Shown: positions 34,132 through 41,982, counted from the first letter of the stretch. The stretch: 64,000 nt of DNA from JAXLYE01 sp046351595 (GCA_046351595.1 JAXLYE010000003.1:992001-1056000), one strand, 5' to 3'. Notes: generated by a model not told the origin, from the letters alone. A program made the numbers and translations.

Positions 34132-34160
34132 AGAGATCAGAGATCAGCGATCAGAGATCG
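34132..34160. repeat. Short AGATCAG direct/inverted repeats beside the recombinase gene
   Basis: AGAGATCAGAGATCAGCG followed by ATCAGAGATCG: several overlapping GATC-centred repeats, about 50 bp past the 3' end of the recombinase gene. They could be part of an attachment or arm site; no partner copy was found elsewhere in the window. Confidence 0.35.
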
Positions 34161-34211
34161 GCGCGGACGCCGCCGCCGCTGCGCGGACACCGCCGGTGCT
34201 CGCGGCGCGGC

Positions 34212-35336
34212 TCAGTCGTCCTGCTCGAGCAGCTGCCGCAGCGCCCTGCGCTCCTCCGGCGACAGCTTCTTCACCGTGCTCGCTACTTCCGCCGGCACTC
34301 CGTGCAGGCTCTGTACGAACGCCTGGATGCGCGCGTTGTCGATCGCGCCCGGATCCGCGTAGTGGCGAGCGGTCGTCGAGAAGCTGGCGTGACCGAGCTG
34401 CGCCGCGACGGCCTGGCTGGTGACGCCGTTCAGCAGCGCCAGGCTGGAGTGGAGGCCGCGCAGGCTGTGCGGACAGACCAGCGGCACCCCGGCCAGCTTG
34501 CAGTGCTTGTGCAGCCGCTTGTGCAGCCAGGTCGGCCGCGGGACCTGCGGCAGGTCCGCCGCGAACACCCGCTCCTCGTCGGGACGGCCCTGGATGTACG
34601 CCCACAGGAGTGCGGCCACCTTCGGGTACAGGAGCAGGCTGCGCCGGGCATTCCTTGTCTTGCCGCGGACGATCGTGACCTTCTCGCCGCCGCGCTCCAC
34701 GTCCTTCACCAAGAGGCGCAGCACCTCGCTCGTGCGCAGCCCGAGATAGACCTGGACCAGGAGGGCCAGCGCGCCCGCATCCCCCTTTGTCGCTTCCGCG
34801 AACAGGTGCGCGTCGAGCTTGCGCGCCTCGGTCTCGCGCAGCTGCGGCTTGCCGACGTTGACCTTGCCGATGGGCTCGACGCCCGCGAACACGTCCTTCT
34901 GGCACAGCCCGCGCTTCACCAGCCAGCGCCACATCTCCTTCGCGTTCCGGAGTACGGCCTGATGCGTCGCCGGCTTGATCGGCCCGAACTTGCCCTGCGC
35001 CTGCGTATAGTCGAGGTACAGCGCCTCGGCCCGTCGGGGCGTGATCGTGTCGACGGCGACATCCGGGAAGAACCGGAACAGGCGATCCCGCAGGCTGGCC
35101 AGAGTGAATTCCGAGAGCCCGCTCTGCTCCTTGTAGGTGAGGTACTGTCCGATCGCGTCGTGCAGCCCGAGCGGCAGGTGCTCGCGCAGCTGCTCGGACA
35201 GGGCCGCGACCATCGCTTCGGCCTCCGCCCGGGTCGCGAAGGTCAGCGACTTCTTGCGCTTGGACGCCGGGCAGTAGAGCTGCACCCGCCAGCGCGACCG
35301 CCCCTCGGTGGGCGCGTAGGGACCGTAGACCTGCAC
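34212..35336 (-). CDS. Tyrosine recombinase / phage-type integrase
   Basis: 374 aa, GTG start at 35336 (no ATG is available in frame before an upstream stop). An N-terminal SAM-like core-binding domain (about 55-160) is followed by the catalytic domain with the full residue set: Arg in LGLRTSEVLRL, Lys in VRGKTRNARRS, HxxR in CPHSLRGLHSS, His in LGHASFSTTA, and the nucleophile Tyr in RHYADPG. It should be active in site-specific recombination. No tRNA or obvious excision gene adjoins it. It sits beside a cyclase relic and upstream of the arsenic/phytochelatin cluster, so it may mark an old integrated element. Confidence 0.9.
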   Translation of the reverse strand: MQVYGPYAPTEGRSRWRVQLYCPASKRKKSLTFATRAEAEAMVAALSEQLREHLPLGLHDAIGQYLTYKEQSGLSEFTLASLRDRLFRFFPDVAVDTITPRRAEALYLDYTQAQGKFGPIKPATHQAVLRNAKEMWRWLVKRGLCQKDVFAGVEPIGKVNVGKPQLRETEARKLDAHLFAEATKGDAGALALLVQVYLGLRTSEVLRLLVKDVERGGEKVTIVRGKTRNARRSLLLYPKVAALLWAYIQGRPDEERVFAADLPQVPRPTWLHKRLHKHCKLAGVPLVCPHSLRGLHSSLALLNGVTSQAVAAQLGHASFSTTARHYADPGAIDNARIQAFVQSLHGVPAEVASTVKKLSPEERRALRQLLEQDD

Positions 35337-35387
35337 CGAGGTAGGATCGCATGATCCCGCAAACGCCTCAAGCGCGCCGCCGGCACC

Positions 35388-35492
35388 TCACGGACTGGAT
35401 TCACCAGCGCCGGCGTCCTCGGCATCGGGCGGTCCCCTGCGGCGGATCGTGAAGCCCGCGAGGTCCGCGAACAGCACGCAGACCTCGGCGTG
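35388..35492 (-). pseudogene. Class III adenylate/guanylate cyclase fragment
   Basis: On the minus strand 34 codons read AEVCVLFADLAGFTIRR and then PPDAEDAG before a TGA. VLFADLAGFT is the hallmark metal-binding start of class III cyclase catalytic domains, and the PPDAEDA helix is where the family has its PExA motif. Everything else of the gene is missing. It is flanked by the recombinase start and the phytochelatin synthase end, suggesting deletion at a recombination boundary. Confidence 0.6.
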
Positions 35493-35516
35493 GCGGCGTC
35501 AAGTCGCCTCCGGTGC

Positions 35517-36656
35517 TCAAGAGCGCAGCGCGTCCAGGGCCGCGGCCTGGCCGCGCAGGTGCTCGACCTGCTCGCGCACGGACGGAGGGAGCCGATCGAT
35601 GCGCTGCAGCTCCTCCATCCGCTCGCGCAGGTGCGGCGGCAGGCAGCGGAACACCGACGCGGGCAGCGCCAGCAGGAACAGCGCCAGCGCGCCGAGATCG
35701 AGCTCGGCGGACGGCAGCGCGCCGCGCAGCAGCTGCACGATCTCGGTGGGCTCCAGCTCGCGCCGCAGCGTGTCCTCGACGGACCGCAGCTCGGGCTGCT
35801 CAGCGGGGCCGAAGAGGCGCGTCCGGACGAGCTCCAGCGCCGGCACGGGCAGCGCCCGGGTCAGCCGCTGCAGGAGCTCCTCCATCGTTCCCGCGGCCAG
35901 GGTCTCGGCGTTGAACAGCTCGCAGAGCAGCGCGCGCCAGCTCGCGTCCGTGGCCGGCAGCGAGCACACCGCGGCGACCTCGGACCGTCGCCACAGCTGC
36001 ACGAAGCCGCGCGAGCGCCCGGTTTCTGCATCGTGCGGCAAAAGGGCGCGGAACAGCGCCTCCAGCGCCACCCAGTGCGGTGGATATTTGAAGCGCGCGA
36101 CGTCGAGGATCAGCACCTGATCGCGGCCCGCGTGGTAGCCGCCGACCGGCGAGAAGTGGCCGCTGCCGGTCTGGCCGAGCGTCGCGCGATCGTAGGACAC
36201 GACCAGGTGCGGCTCCCCGGGCGTGCTCGCCGCCTCGCGCACCGCCTGCCGGAACGCCTCCAGCGTCGTCTGCTCGCCGTAGTGCGCGGACACGCGCGCG
36301 CCGTTGCAGCGGGCCAGGCACACGAACTGCGGGATCGTCAGGCCCGTGCGCTGGATCTCGGGCAGGGGCCGGCAGCAGTCCAGGTGCTCCTCGGAGAACC
36401 AGCGCCACGGGCCCTTCCACCGCCGCTGCGGTCCGGGATCGATGGCCAGCGCGTTGAGCACCACGACCAGCGTCCCCAGGCCGCAGAAGGCCGGATCCGC
36501 CTGCGTGTGGAACTGCTCGGCCAGCGCGAAGTAGCCCGCCATCGTCCCGTCGGCGAGCGCCTCCTGGAAGAGGCGCCGGCCGTCCTCGGACGCAAACGGG
36601 ATGCAGGCTGTCGGCAGGGGGCGCTTGTAGAAGGAAGCAGGGGCCGGAGAGAGCAT
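35517..36656 (-). CDS. pcs: Phytochelatin synthase
   Basis: 379 aa, ATG 36656 with GGAGG 6 nt upstream. The N-terminal 220 residues match the phytochelatin synthase papain-like fold: nucleophile C58 in ADPAFCGLGTLVVVLNAL, H167 in GSGHFSPVGGYH, D185 in VLILDVARFKYPPHW, with spacing nearly that of plant enzymes (C56, H162, D180). The enzyme makes (gamma-Glu-Cys)n-Gly peptides from glutathione, or hydrolyses glutathione conjugates. Many bacterial homologues consist of the catalytic domain alone; this one keeps a C-terminal helical region of about 150 residues, with fewer cysteines than plants. Last gene of an arsR-arsM-arsC-dioxygenase run, so it probably supports arsenite or metal detoxification. 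Confidence 0.9.
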   Translation of the reverse strand: MLSPAPASFYKRPLPTACIPFASEDGRRLFQEALADGTMAGYFALAEQFHTQADPAFCGLGTLVVVLNALAIDPGPQRRWKGPWRWFSEEHLDCCRPLPEIQRTGLTIPQFVCLARCNGARVSAHYGEQTTLEAFRQAVREAASTPGEPHLVVSYDRATLGQTGSGHFSPVGGYHAGRDQVLILDVARFKYPPHWVALEALFRALLPHDAETGRSRGFVQLWRRSEVAAVCSLPATDASWRALLCELFNAETLAAGTMEELLQRLTRALPVPALELVRTRLFGPAEQPELRSVEDTLRRELEPTEIVQLLRGALPSAELDLGALALFLLALPASVFRCLPPHLRERMEELQRIDRLPPSVREQVEHLRGQAAALDALRS

Positions 36657-36703
36657 GTCGGGCCTCCATCCTGGTCCGTTCGTTTTGGCCTGGGCGGTTC
36701 GAC

Positions 36704-37780
36704 TCAGCGACGATCGCGCACGCGGCCCTGGGCCAGCGCCACGAGCAGGCGCGCCGCCTCGAGCGCGAGCGACGGCCACTCGCGCGGCCGGTAGGCGTGC
36801 GGCAGCGAGAGCCACAGCCGCAGCAGGTGGCGCTTGCGCTCGGGCTCCTCGTGGTCGACGTAGGCCGAGCGCGCGTGCAGCACCGTGTGGTTGCTGAGGA
36901 GCTGGATGTCGCCGGGCGCAAAGTCCATCTCCAGGTACAGGCCGGGCGTCGCCGCGATCTCGTCGTACAGGTCGAGCAGCTCGGCGTCACCGGCGCTGAG
37001 CTTGCGGGCGCCGCGGTGCTGCTGCGCGGTGCGGAAGTAGTCGGCGTGGTAGCAGGTGCGGAGCTGGCCCGCGGCATAGCGGCACGGCGCGATCGGAAAG
37101 AAGTTGAGCCCTCCGTCGCCGCGGGTGTCAAACTCGAGCGGCTCGAACAGGCGCAGCGCGAGGTCGGGGCGGCGCCGCAAGAGCTCATTCCAGACCGTGA
37201 CCGAGCTGACGAAGCGGCTGGTGCCGCCCGACCTCGCCGTGCGCAGACAGAACAGCCCGACGACGTCGGCCAGGTCGCAGTGATAGGCGAGCGAAGCCGA
37301 GGTGCGGTAGCCGCGGACGCTCGGATCCGCATACGACAGGCTCTCGCTGCGGACGTGGCCGAGCAGCTCCTCGTTGCGGTTCTGCGCGCCGGGTGTCCCC
37401 AGGTGCAGCCCCAGGCAGAAGAACAGGCGCTCGTTGTCCTCCTGCGAGTAGCGCTCGACGGGAATCCCGCGGACGACCTGCACGCCGCGGCCCGCGGACA
37501 GGGTCTGCGCCCAGCCCGCGATGCGCCTCCCGAGCCGCGGCAGCGGGAAGTCCTGCGCCGTCAGCCGGGCCAGCGGCTTGCCCGTGCGCCGCGCCTGCGC
37601 GAGCGCCGCCTCCAGCTCCTCGAGCTCGGCGCGGTCGAGCGTGATCTGCCAGTCGCCGCGCTGCACGAGCTCGTCGCCGCGCCACGCCGCTGCGCTGGAG
37701 ACGGGGTGCTCCGGCCGCGAGGTGTGCGGGCGGATCAGGTAGTGCAACGACTGCTGCGTGACGGTTCGGTAGGTTCGCAT
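36704..37780 (-). CDS. TauD/TfdA-family Fe(II)/2-oxoglutarate dioxygenase
   Basis: 358 aa, start ATG 37780, 10 nt after arsC. The facial triad is visible as HxD in SLAYHCDLAD and the distal His in SNHTVLHARSAY, followed by the RHLLRLWLSLP arginine strand that binds 2-oxoglutarate. The length suits the larger TauD/gamma-butyrobetaine-like branch. The enzyme would hydroxylate or oxidatively cleave a small molecule in the cytoplasm. Its position inside an arsenic operon, 47 nt before phytochelatin synthase, suggests an organoarsenical or thiol-conjugate substrate, which is an inference from context only. Confidence 0.85.
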   Translation of the reverse strand: MRTYRTVTQQSLHYLIRPHTSRPEHPVSSAAAWRGDELVQRGDWQITLDRAELEELEAALAQARRTGKPLARLTAQDFPLPRLGRRIAGWAQTLSAGRGVQVVRGIPVERYSQEDNERLFFCLGLHLGTPGAQNRNEELLGHVRSESLSYADPSVRGYRTSASLAYHCDLADVVGLFCLRTARSGGTSRFVSSVTVWNELLRRRPDLALRLFEPLEFDTRGDGGLNFFPIAPCRYAAGQLRTCYHADYFRTAQQHRGARKLSAGDAELLDLYDEIAATPGLYLEMDFAPGDIQLLSNHTVLHARSAYVDHEEPERKRHLLRLWLSLPHAYRPREWPSLALEAARLLVALAQGRVRDRR

Positions 37781-37790
37781 TCTGGCGCTC

Positions 37791-38237
37791 TCAAGCCGGT
37801 CCGTTCGCCGGATCGCTCCAGCCTTCGCTGGTGATCAGCGCGGCCACGCGAGCCCGGATCTCGTCGCGGATCGCGCGGACCCGCGCGAGCGGCTGGCCCT
37901 TCGGATCCGGCAGCGGCCAGTCGTCGCGGCGCAGGCCGGGAACCGCGGGGCACGCGTCGCCGCAGCCCATGGTGATGAGCACGCCCGCCGCCTGCGCCAG
38001 CTCGGTCGTCAGCCGCTGCGGGCGCGCGCCGCTCAGGTCGATGCCGAGCTCGCGCATGCCCTCGACGACCTCGGGGTGCACGCGCTCCGCCGGCTGCGTC
38101 CCCGCCGAGAGGGCGCGCGCGCGGGCCGGATCCGCGAGCCGGTTGAACAGCGCCGCCGCCATCTGCGAGCGCCCCGCGTTGTGCACGCACGCAAAGACGA
38201 CGAGCGCGGGCCGCGCCGTCGCGCCGGCGCCGCTCAT
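37791..38237 (-). CDS. arsC: Arsenate reductase, low-molecular-weight phosphatase type (ArsC)
   Basis: 148 aa from ATG 38237, overlapping the arsM stop by 4 bp. The N-terminus carries the phosphatase-like loop CVHNAGRSQMAAAL, typical of thioredoxin-, bacilliredoxin- or mycothiol-linked arsenate reductases, and GMRELGIDLSGARPQRL follows. Another cysteine pair position is in ITMGCGDACPAVPG, which could form the reducing disulfide. It would reduce arsenate to arsenite in the cytoplasm, feeding arsM. A longer frame to 38345 is antisense noise inside arsM. Confidence 0.88.
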   Translation of the reverse strand: MSGAGATARPALVVFACVHNAGRSQMAAALFNRLADPARARALSAGTQPAERVHPEVVEGMRELGIDLSGARPQRLTTELAQAAGVLITMGCGDACPAVPGLRRDDWPLPDPKGQPLARVRAIRDEIRARVAALITSEGWSDPANGPA

Positions 38238-39100
38238 GCCTGGCTCGCCCGCGGCTTGGTGGCGCGGATGAAGGCGCCCATGACGCGGCCGTCCAGCGCC
38301 GCCCGCTCCTGGGGCGCGAGCCTGGAGATCGCGGCGCTGCTGCACGACGACTCCTCCAGATCCGAGAACAGGTAGCGCCGCGTCGGCTCGATGGACGGCT
38401 CGACGAAGCCGGCCTTGCGCAGGCGCGCCAGGTAGTCACCCGCCTCGAGCGCGCCGGCCACGCAGCCGACGTACGCCTCCATGTCGGCGCGCACCGCCTG
38501 CGGCAGCTCGCCCTCGACCACGACGTCCGAGACCGCGAAGCGCCCGCCCGGCTTCAGCACCCGCAGCGCCTCGCGCAGCACGCGGTCCTTGTCGCTCGAC
38601 AGGTTGATCACGCAGTTCGAGATGATCACGTCGACGCTGCTGTCGGGCAGCGGGATCTCCTCGATGTGGCCCTTCAGGAACTTCACGTTGGTCACGCCCG
38701 CCTCGGCCCGGTTCTTCTCGGCCAGCGCCAGCATGTCATCGGTCATGTCGAGGCCGTAGGCGAAGCCGGTCGGTCCGACGCGGCGCGCCGACAGGAGCAC
38801 GTCGATGCCGCCGCCGCTGCCCAGGTCCAGCACCACCTCGCCGGGCGCAAGCGTCGCCAGCGCCGTCGGGTTGCCGCAGCCGAGCGAGGCGCGCACCGCC
38901 GCCTCGGGCAGCTCGGCCGCCTCCTTTGCGCTGTACAGGTCGCGCGTGATCGCGTCCTTGGCGCTCGATCCGCACGCGCTGCTACCGGGGCCGCAGCACG
39001 TCCCCGTCTTGCCGCGGATCACGGCGCGGGCCGCCTCGCCGTACTTCTCGCGCACGATCACGCGGACATCGCCGTTCCCGCTCTGCTCTGCGCTCGACAT
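38234..39100 (-). CDS. arsM: Arsenite S-adenosylmethionine methyltransferase (ArsM)
   Basis: 288 aa, ATG 39100 with AAGGAG 6 nt upstream. CCGPG at 35-39, then SLGCGNP (C75), the SAM-binding LDLGSGGGID (91-100), GLDMTDDML, SNCVINLSSDK (C163) and YVGCVAGAL (C213). Cys 163 and 213 are 50 residues apart, as are the two arsenite-binding cysteines of characterised ArsM enzymes. It methylates arsenite to mono-, di- and trimethyl species, some volatile. It lies 23 nt after arsR and overlaps arsC. The start at 39136 would lack a ribosome site. Confidence 0.93.
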   Translation of the reverse strand: MSSAEQSGNGDVRVIVREKYGEAARAVIRGKTGTCCGPGSSACGSSAKDAITRDLYSAKEAAELPEAAVRASLGCGNPTALATLAPGEVVLDLGSGGGIDVLLSARRVGPTGFAYGLDMTDDMLALAEKNRAEAGVTNVKFLKGHIEEIPLPDSSVDVIISNCVINLSSDKDRVLREALRVLKPGGRFAVSDVVVEGELPQAVRADMEAYVGCVAGALEAGDYLARLRKAGFVEPSIEPTRRYLFSDLEESSCSSAAISRLAPQERAALDGRVMGAFIRATKPRASQA

Positions 39101-39123
39101 GGGGCACTCCTTCTGGCTGCGGC

Positions 39124-39609
39124 TCACCCGCAGCACCCGTTGCGCTGGTTCTGTTGGGGTGACTGGGACGCCGCGGGCGCGCCGCCGAGGTACCGGGCGA
39201 GCACCGCGACCGCCTCGGGGTTGACCGCGTAGATCATGTGCTTGCCCGCTCGCTGGACGGTCAGCAGCCCGGCCAGGCGCAGCTCCTTCAGGTGGTGCGA
39301 GAGCGTCGAGGTGATGCGCTCTGCGCCGGTGATGTAGCAGCAGATCTCGCCGACGGACGGCGGCTGCGCCAAGGTGGTGCCGTCGGGCCGCGTGAAGATG
39401 ACCGACCGGACGCCGCCGGTCGGCTCGACGGCGACGGGGCAGCAGCCGCGCAGGAACTCGAAGATGCGCAGCCGCGTCGGGTCGCCGAGCGCCTTGAACA
39501 GGGCCGCGAGCTGCTCGGTGTCGCGGGTCGCTGCCGCAGGCTGGGTGGCAGGCGGGACCGCGGGCTGGGCTGCTGGCTGGGCTGGGTGCGGGGCTGCGCG
39601 CTGGCTCAT
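39124..39609 (-). CDS. arsR: ArsR-family metalloregulator
   Basis: 161 aa from ATG 39609. A winged helix follows an Ala/Pro-rich N-terminus: ALFKALGDPTRLRIFEFL, TSTLSHHLKELRLAGLL and GKHMIYAVNPEA. Candidate As(III)-binding cysteines are in FLRGCCPVAV, GEICCYITG and the C-terminal NGCCG, a different arrangement from the E. coli ArsR CxCxxC motif. A perfect 10-bp palindrome overlaps the start codon, so it probably represses its own operon (arsM, arsC, dioxygenase, phytochelatin synthase) until arsenite binds. The leader is short or absent, as no ribosome site precedes the ATG. Confidence 0.9.
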   Translation of the reverse strand: MSQRAAPHPAQPAAQPAVPPATQPAAATRDTEQLAALFKALGDPTRLRIFEFLRGCCPVAVEPTGGVRSVIFTRPDGTTLAQPPSVGEICCYITGAERITSTLSHHLKELRLAGLLTVQRAGKHMIYAVNPEAVAVLARYLGGAPAASQSPQQNQRNGCCG

Positions 39610-39636
39610 TTCTACATTTCTAAGTTTGTAGAAATG
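39607..39636 (-). promoter_or_regulatory. Perfect palindrome over the arsR start: probable ArsR operator
   Basis: CATTTCTACA and TGTAGAAATG are exact reverse complements separated by 10 bp, and the left arm contains the arsR start codon. AT-rich dyads of this kind are bound by ArsR-family repressors. A TTGACA (-35-like, minus strand) lies at 39665-39660, placing the promoter over the operator, though the -10 is weak. Confidence 0.7.
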
Positions 39637-39757
39637 AAATTGACGCCGAGCCCGCCCGCTGTCAAGGACCAGGCAGGTCCTCGACGGACCAGCGCCGCGC
39701 TCTCCGTCGCAAGGGACCGTGCCCGGCGGCCCGGGCGGCGCACGAAGGCGCTCCGCT

Positions 39758-40120
39758 TCAACGCGGGCGACGGCGAGGCGCGGCCGCCTTCACCTCGTCG
39801 AGCAGCGCCTGCAGATCCGCCGGGATCGGCAGCGTCTGCAGGATCCCGACGTCGGCGCCGCCGGTGTTGCCGCGCGGCGCGCGTCCGAGCCACGTGCCCG
39901 GGGCCGCGACGAGCAGCCGCACGAGCTGCCCCACCACCTCGCGGGAGTCGCGCCGCTTCCAGCCAAGGCGCAGCATCGCGGCGTGCACGCGGACATGCGG
40001 CCAGGCAAACGGCTGGCTCAGGACGTGGGCACGCTCGAGCGCGCGCCAGGCCCGCGCCAGGTCGCCCTGCGCCTCCGCCGCGGCGGCGCCATCCAGCTCG
40101 GTACGGATGTAGCTCCACAT
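39758..40120 (-). CDS. DUF3703-family protein
   Basis: 120 aa, ATG 40120 with GGAGGGAG upstream. The helical ARAWRALERAHVLSQPFAWPHVRVHAAMLRLG segment, with its spaced histidines and Met, matches my recollection of the DUF3703 family, small proteins often found beside copper, silver or arsenic resistance genes. No enzyme function is known. It lies 35 nt after the metallothionein-like gene and 148 nt before arsR on the same strand, so the two form a small metal-binding unit upstream of the arsenic operon. Confidence 0.7.
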   Translation of the reverse strand: MWSYIRTELDGAAAAEAQGDLARAWRALERAHVLSQPFAWPHVRVHAAMLRLGWKRRDSREVVGQLVRLLVAAPGTWLGRAPRGNTGGADVGILQTLPIPADLQALLDEVKAAAPRRRPR

Positions 40121-40155
40121 CGAGCACTCCCTCCAATCGTGCGCCCGGGCCACGC

Positions 40156-40344
40156 TCAGGTCAGTCTGCTGCTCCCCGGGGCCTGCGCGCAGCCGCCGTC
40201 CGGTCCGCAGCTGCAGGCGTCGCCGCAGGCACAGGTGTCGCCGCAGCTGCACCCGCCGCCCGTCGAGAGCTGGCCGCTGCAGCGGCACGAGGGGCTGGCG
40301 CACGGGCGGCAAGCACAGGACTGATTCTTCGAGGTTTCCGTCAT
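40156..40344 (-). CDS. Metallothionein-like cysteine-rich protein
   Basis: 62 aa, ATG 40344 with AAGGAGAG upstream. Twelve cysteines (19% of residues), mostly as CxC and CxxC pairs: SCACRPC, SCRC, GCSCGDTCACGDACSC. There is no signal peptide, so it is cytoplasmic. The composition fits a small metal-thiolate cluster protein chelating Cd, Zn, Cu or As(III). It does not match the SmtA zinc-finger fold by eye. It is followed by DUF3703 and the arsR operon, all on the same strand, which supports a role in metal or arsenite sequestration. Confidence 0.75.
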   Translation of the reverse strand: MTETSKNQSCACRPCASPSCRCSGQLSTGGGCSCGDTCACGDACSCGPDGGCAQAPGSSRLT

Positions 40345-40437
40345 GGCGTCTCTCCTTGGTCTGGGGCCGTTCAAGCCCTTCAACCCTGCTGACGCACCCG
40401 GTCCCCGCGCATTACAGCCCGCCGGATCCAGCGAACT

Positions 40438-40899
40438 TCACCCGGCCTTCCCCCAAAGAGACGCGGCCCGATTTTCCGACGGAGAGTGGCGTGGGGACTG
40501 TCCGCGATGGACGATCCCCTTCTGGTGGGTCGCTGCCAGCGCCGAGGCGACCTGGCGGACGATGGGCAGGCAGCTGGTGTCGAGGCGGCCGCCCGAGCGG
40601 CGCAGGCGGGCGCGCAGCGACTCGCCCTCCAAAAACTCCATGATGATGAACGCGGCGCCGTCGTCGAGGTGGCCGAACTCGAAGATGTTCACCAGGCTCG
40701 GGTGCTGGACGATGTTGACGGCGCGCGCCTCGTTGAAGAAGCGCTGCACGGCCTCGGGGTCCTTGGAGTGCTCGGGGTGCAGCCGCTTGATCGCGGCGCG
40801 CCGGCCGAGCTGCTGGTGCAGGGCCTCGTAGACCTCGCCCATGCCGCCGGCGCCGATCTTGGCGACGACCTTGTAGTTGCCGATGCACTGCCCGATCAT
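40438..40899 (-). CDS. N-terminal half of a Ser/Thr kinase, truncated at the catalytic loop
   Basis: 153 aa from ATG 40899 (GGGGGG upstream). A normal N-lobe is present: YKVVAKIGAGGMGEVYEA, AAIKRL, IIMEFLEGESL and ALAATHQKGIVHR. At the position where DLKPxN should follow, the sequence becomes GQSPRHSPSENRAASL and stops. The break is at about 40503. It cannot be an active kinase. A plus-strand fragment at 48031 begins exactly at the missing LKPAN position, suggesting that the two were one gene separated by inversion. Confidence 0.75.
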   Translation of the reverse strand: MIGQCIGNYKVVAKIGAGGMGEVYEALHQQLGRRAAIKRLHPEHSKDPEAVQRFFNEARAVNIVQHPSLVNIFEFGHLDDGAAFIIMEFLEGESLRARLRRSGGRLDTSCLPIVRQVASALAATHQKGIVHRGQSPRHSPSENRAASLWGKAG

Positions 40900-41327
40900 C
40901 GCGCCCCCCGAGGCCAGCTGTGCCCGTCGACATGGTAGCGAGCTTCGCGGGGTGCGACAAGCGCTGCGCCCGGCGCCGGGCCCGACAGAGCAGGTCGCAG
41001 GCTCAGCGGGAGGTTCGCCATCGTGATCTCTTTTACACGGCAGCTCGCCATGATCCTCTGAGATGCGGCGCACAGTTCAAGCCGCGTAACCGATTTCTCC
41101 GACGGGCGCGGGGCTCCGTAGGACTCCGGGCGGGCGCTCCGTGGCACCGCCCGTCCGCGCAATCTTTGCCCGGGGGCAACCCTTGCGCACGTCGATCGCG
41201 GCGTCCGCGCGCAATCGCTGCCCGCGCGGCCCGCACCGAGCGGGCTCTCCGTCGAGAACGACCGGCGCGCGGGGCCGCTCGCGGGCTGGCACCGCGCTTG
41301 CCATGGCTCCCGGCAGGAGGAATGACG
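40900..41327. other. 428-bp gap, nothing recognised
   Basis: Lies between the divergent truncated kinase gene and a lipoprotein gene. GC-rich with one AT-richer patch near 41020-41060 that may hold promoters. The open frames through it are extensions of the flanking genes without signals. Confidence 0.5.
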
Positions 41328-41969
41328 ATGCGAACTCACAGCACGATCTCGAACGGTTGGCTCAGCGGCAAGACGGTGCGCGGGACCCTGATGATGGCGG
41401 CGGTGCTCGGTCTGGGCGGACTCGCCGGCGGCTGCGGCGAGCTGCCCGCCGAAGCGGCCGAGGATCCGGCCGCCGTCACGCAGCAGGGCGCGGCGCTGTG
41501 CACGGGCTGCGCCCCGACCCCGGTGACGCCGCCGACCGCGAGCGCCTGGATCTCGGTACCGACCAACGGCGAGGTCGGCAACGGCGCCTCGCTGACCTCC
41601 GCCTCCAGCCCCAGCGGCTCGTTCACCGGCGGCTTCCAGGGGCTCATCGGCCAGCCCAACCAGATCGCCTCGATCGAGCCGACCTCGCCGCCGACCAGCA
41701 CCGACGTCTGCAGCCGCTCGGGCACGTCCGCGACGGTCTACGCGCACAGCAAGTCGCTCGGCTACTGGTACGTCTACGGCACGATGAGCAAGGGCGGCAC
41801 GTGGGTCCCGGCCTCGGGCTTCATCCCCGCGCACTGCGACCTCGGGGCCGGCCTGGCCGTGAGCGGCAGCGACGTCGACAAGGTCATCATCGACGGCTAC
41901 AGCTACTTCTGCTGGTACGGCACCTGCTGGAACCGCCAGGTCCGCGAGGGCGTGTACTGGCACTACTGA
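41328..41969 (+). CDS. Small lipoprotein of unknown function
   Basis: 213 aa from ATG 41328, 7 nt after AGGAGG. The ATG at 41322 is too close to that site. The signal peptide ends LGGLAGGC. The mature domain is Ser/Thr/Gly-rich and beta-like, with a repeated aromatic pattern (SLGYWYVYGTMSKGGTWVP; SYFCWYGTCWNRQ) and paired cysteines. It is probably outer-membrane or secreted. No family recognised. The next gene is convergent, 13 nt away. It lies inside the segment proposed to be inverted. Confidence 0.75.
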   Translation: MRTHSTISNGWLSGKTVRGTLMMAAVLGLGGLAGGCGELPAEAAEDPAAVTQQGAALCTGCAPTPVTPPTASAWISVPTNGEVGNGASLTSASSPSGSFTGGFQGLIGQPNQIASIEPTSPPTSTDVCSRSGTSATVYAHSKSLGYWYVYGTMSKGGTWVPASGFIPAHCDLGAGLAVSGSDVDKVIIDGYSYFCWYGTCWNRQVREGVYWHY

Positions 41970-41982
41970 GCGGCGCGCCGCG

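Noticed and set aside
40471..41105. Similar CGATTTnTCCGACGG strings near 40471 and 41089 as inversion or insertion repeats
   Set aside because: Only about 15 bp, imperfect, and neither coincides with the kinase break at 40503.
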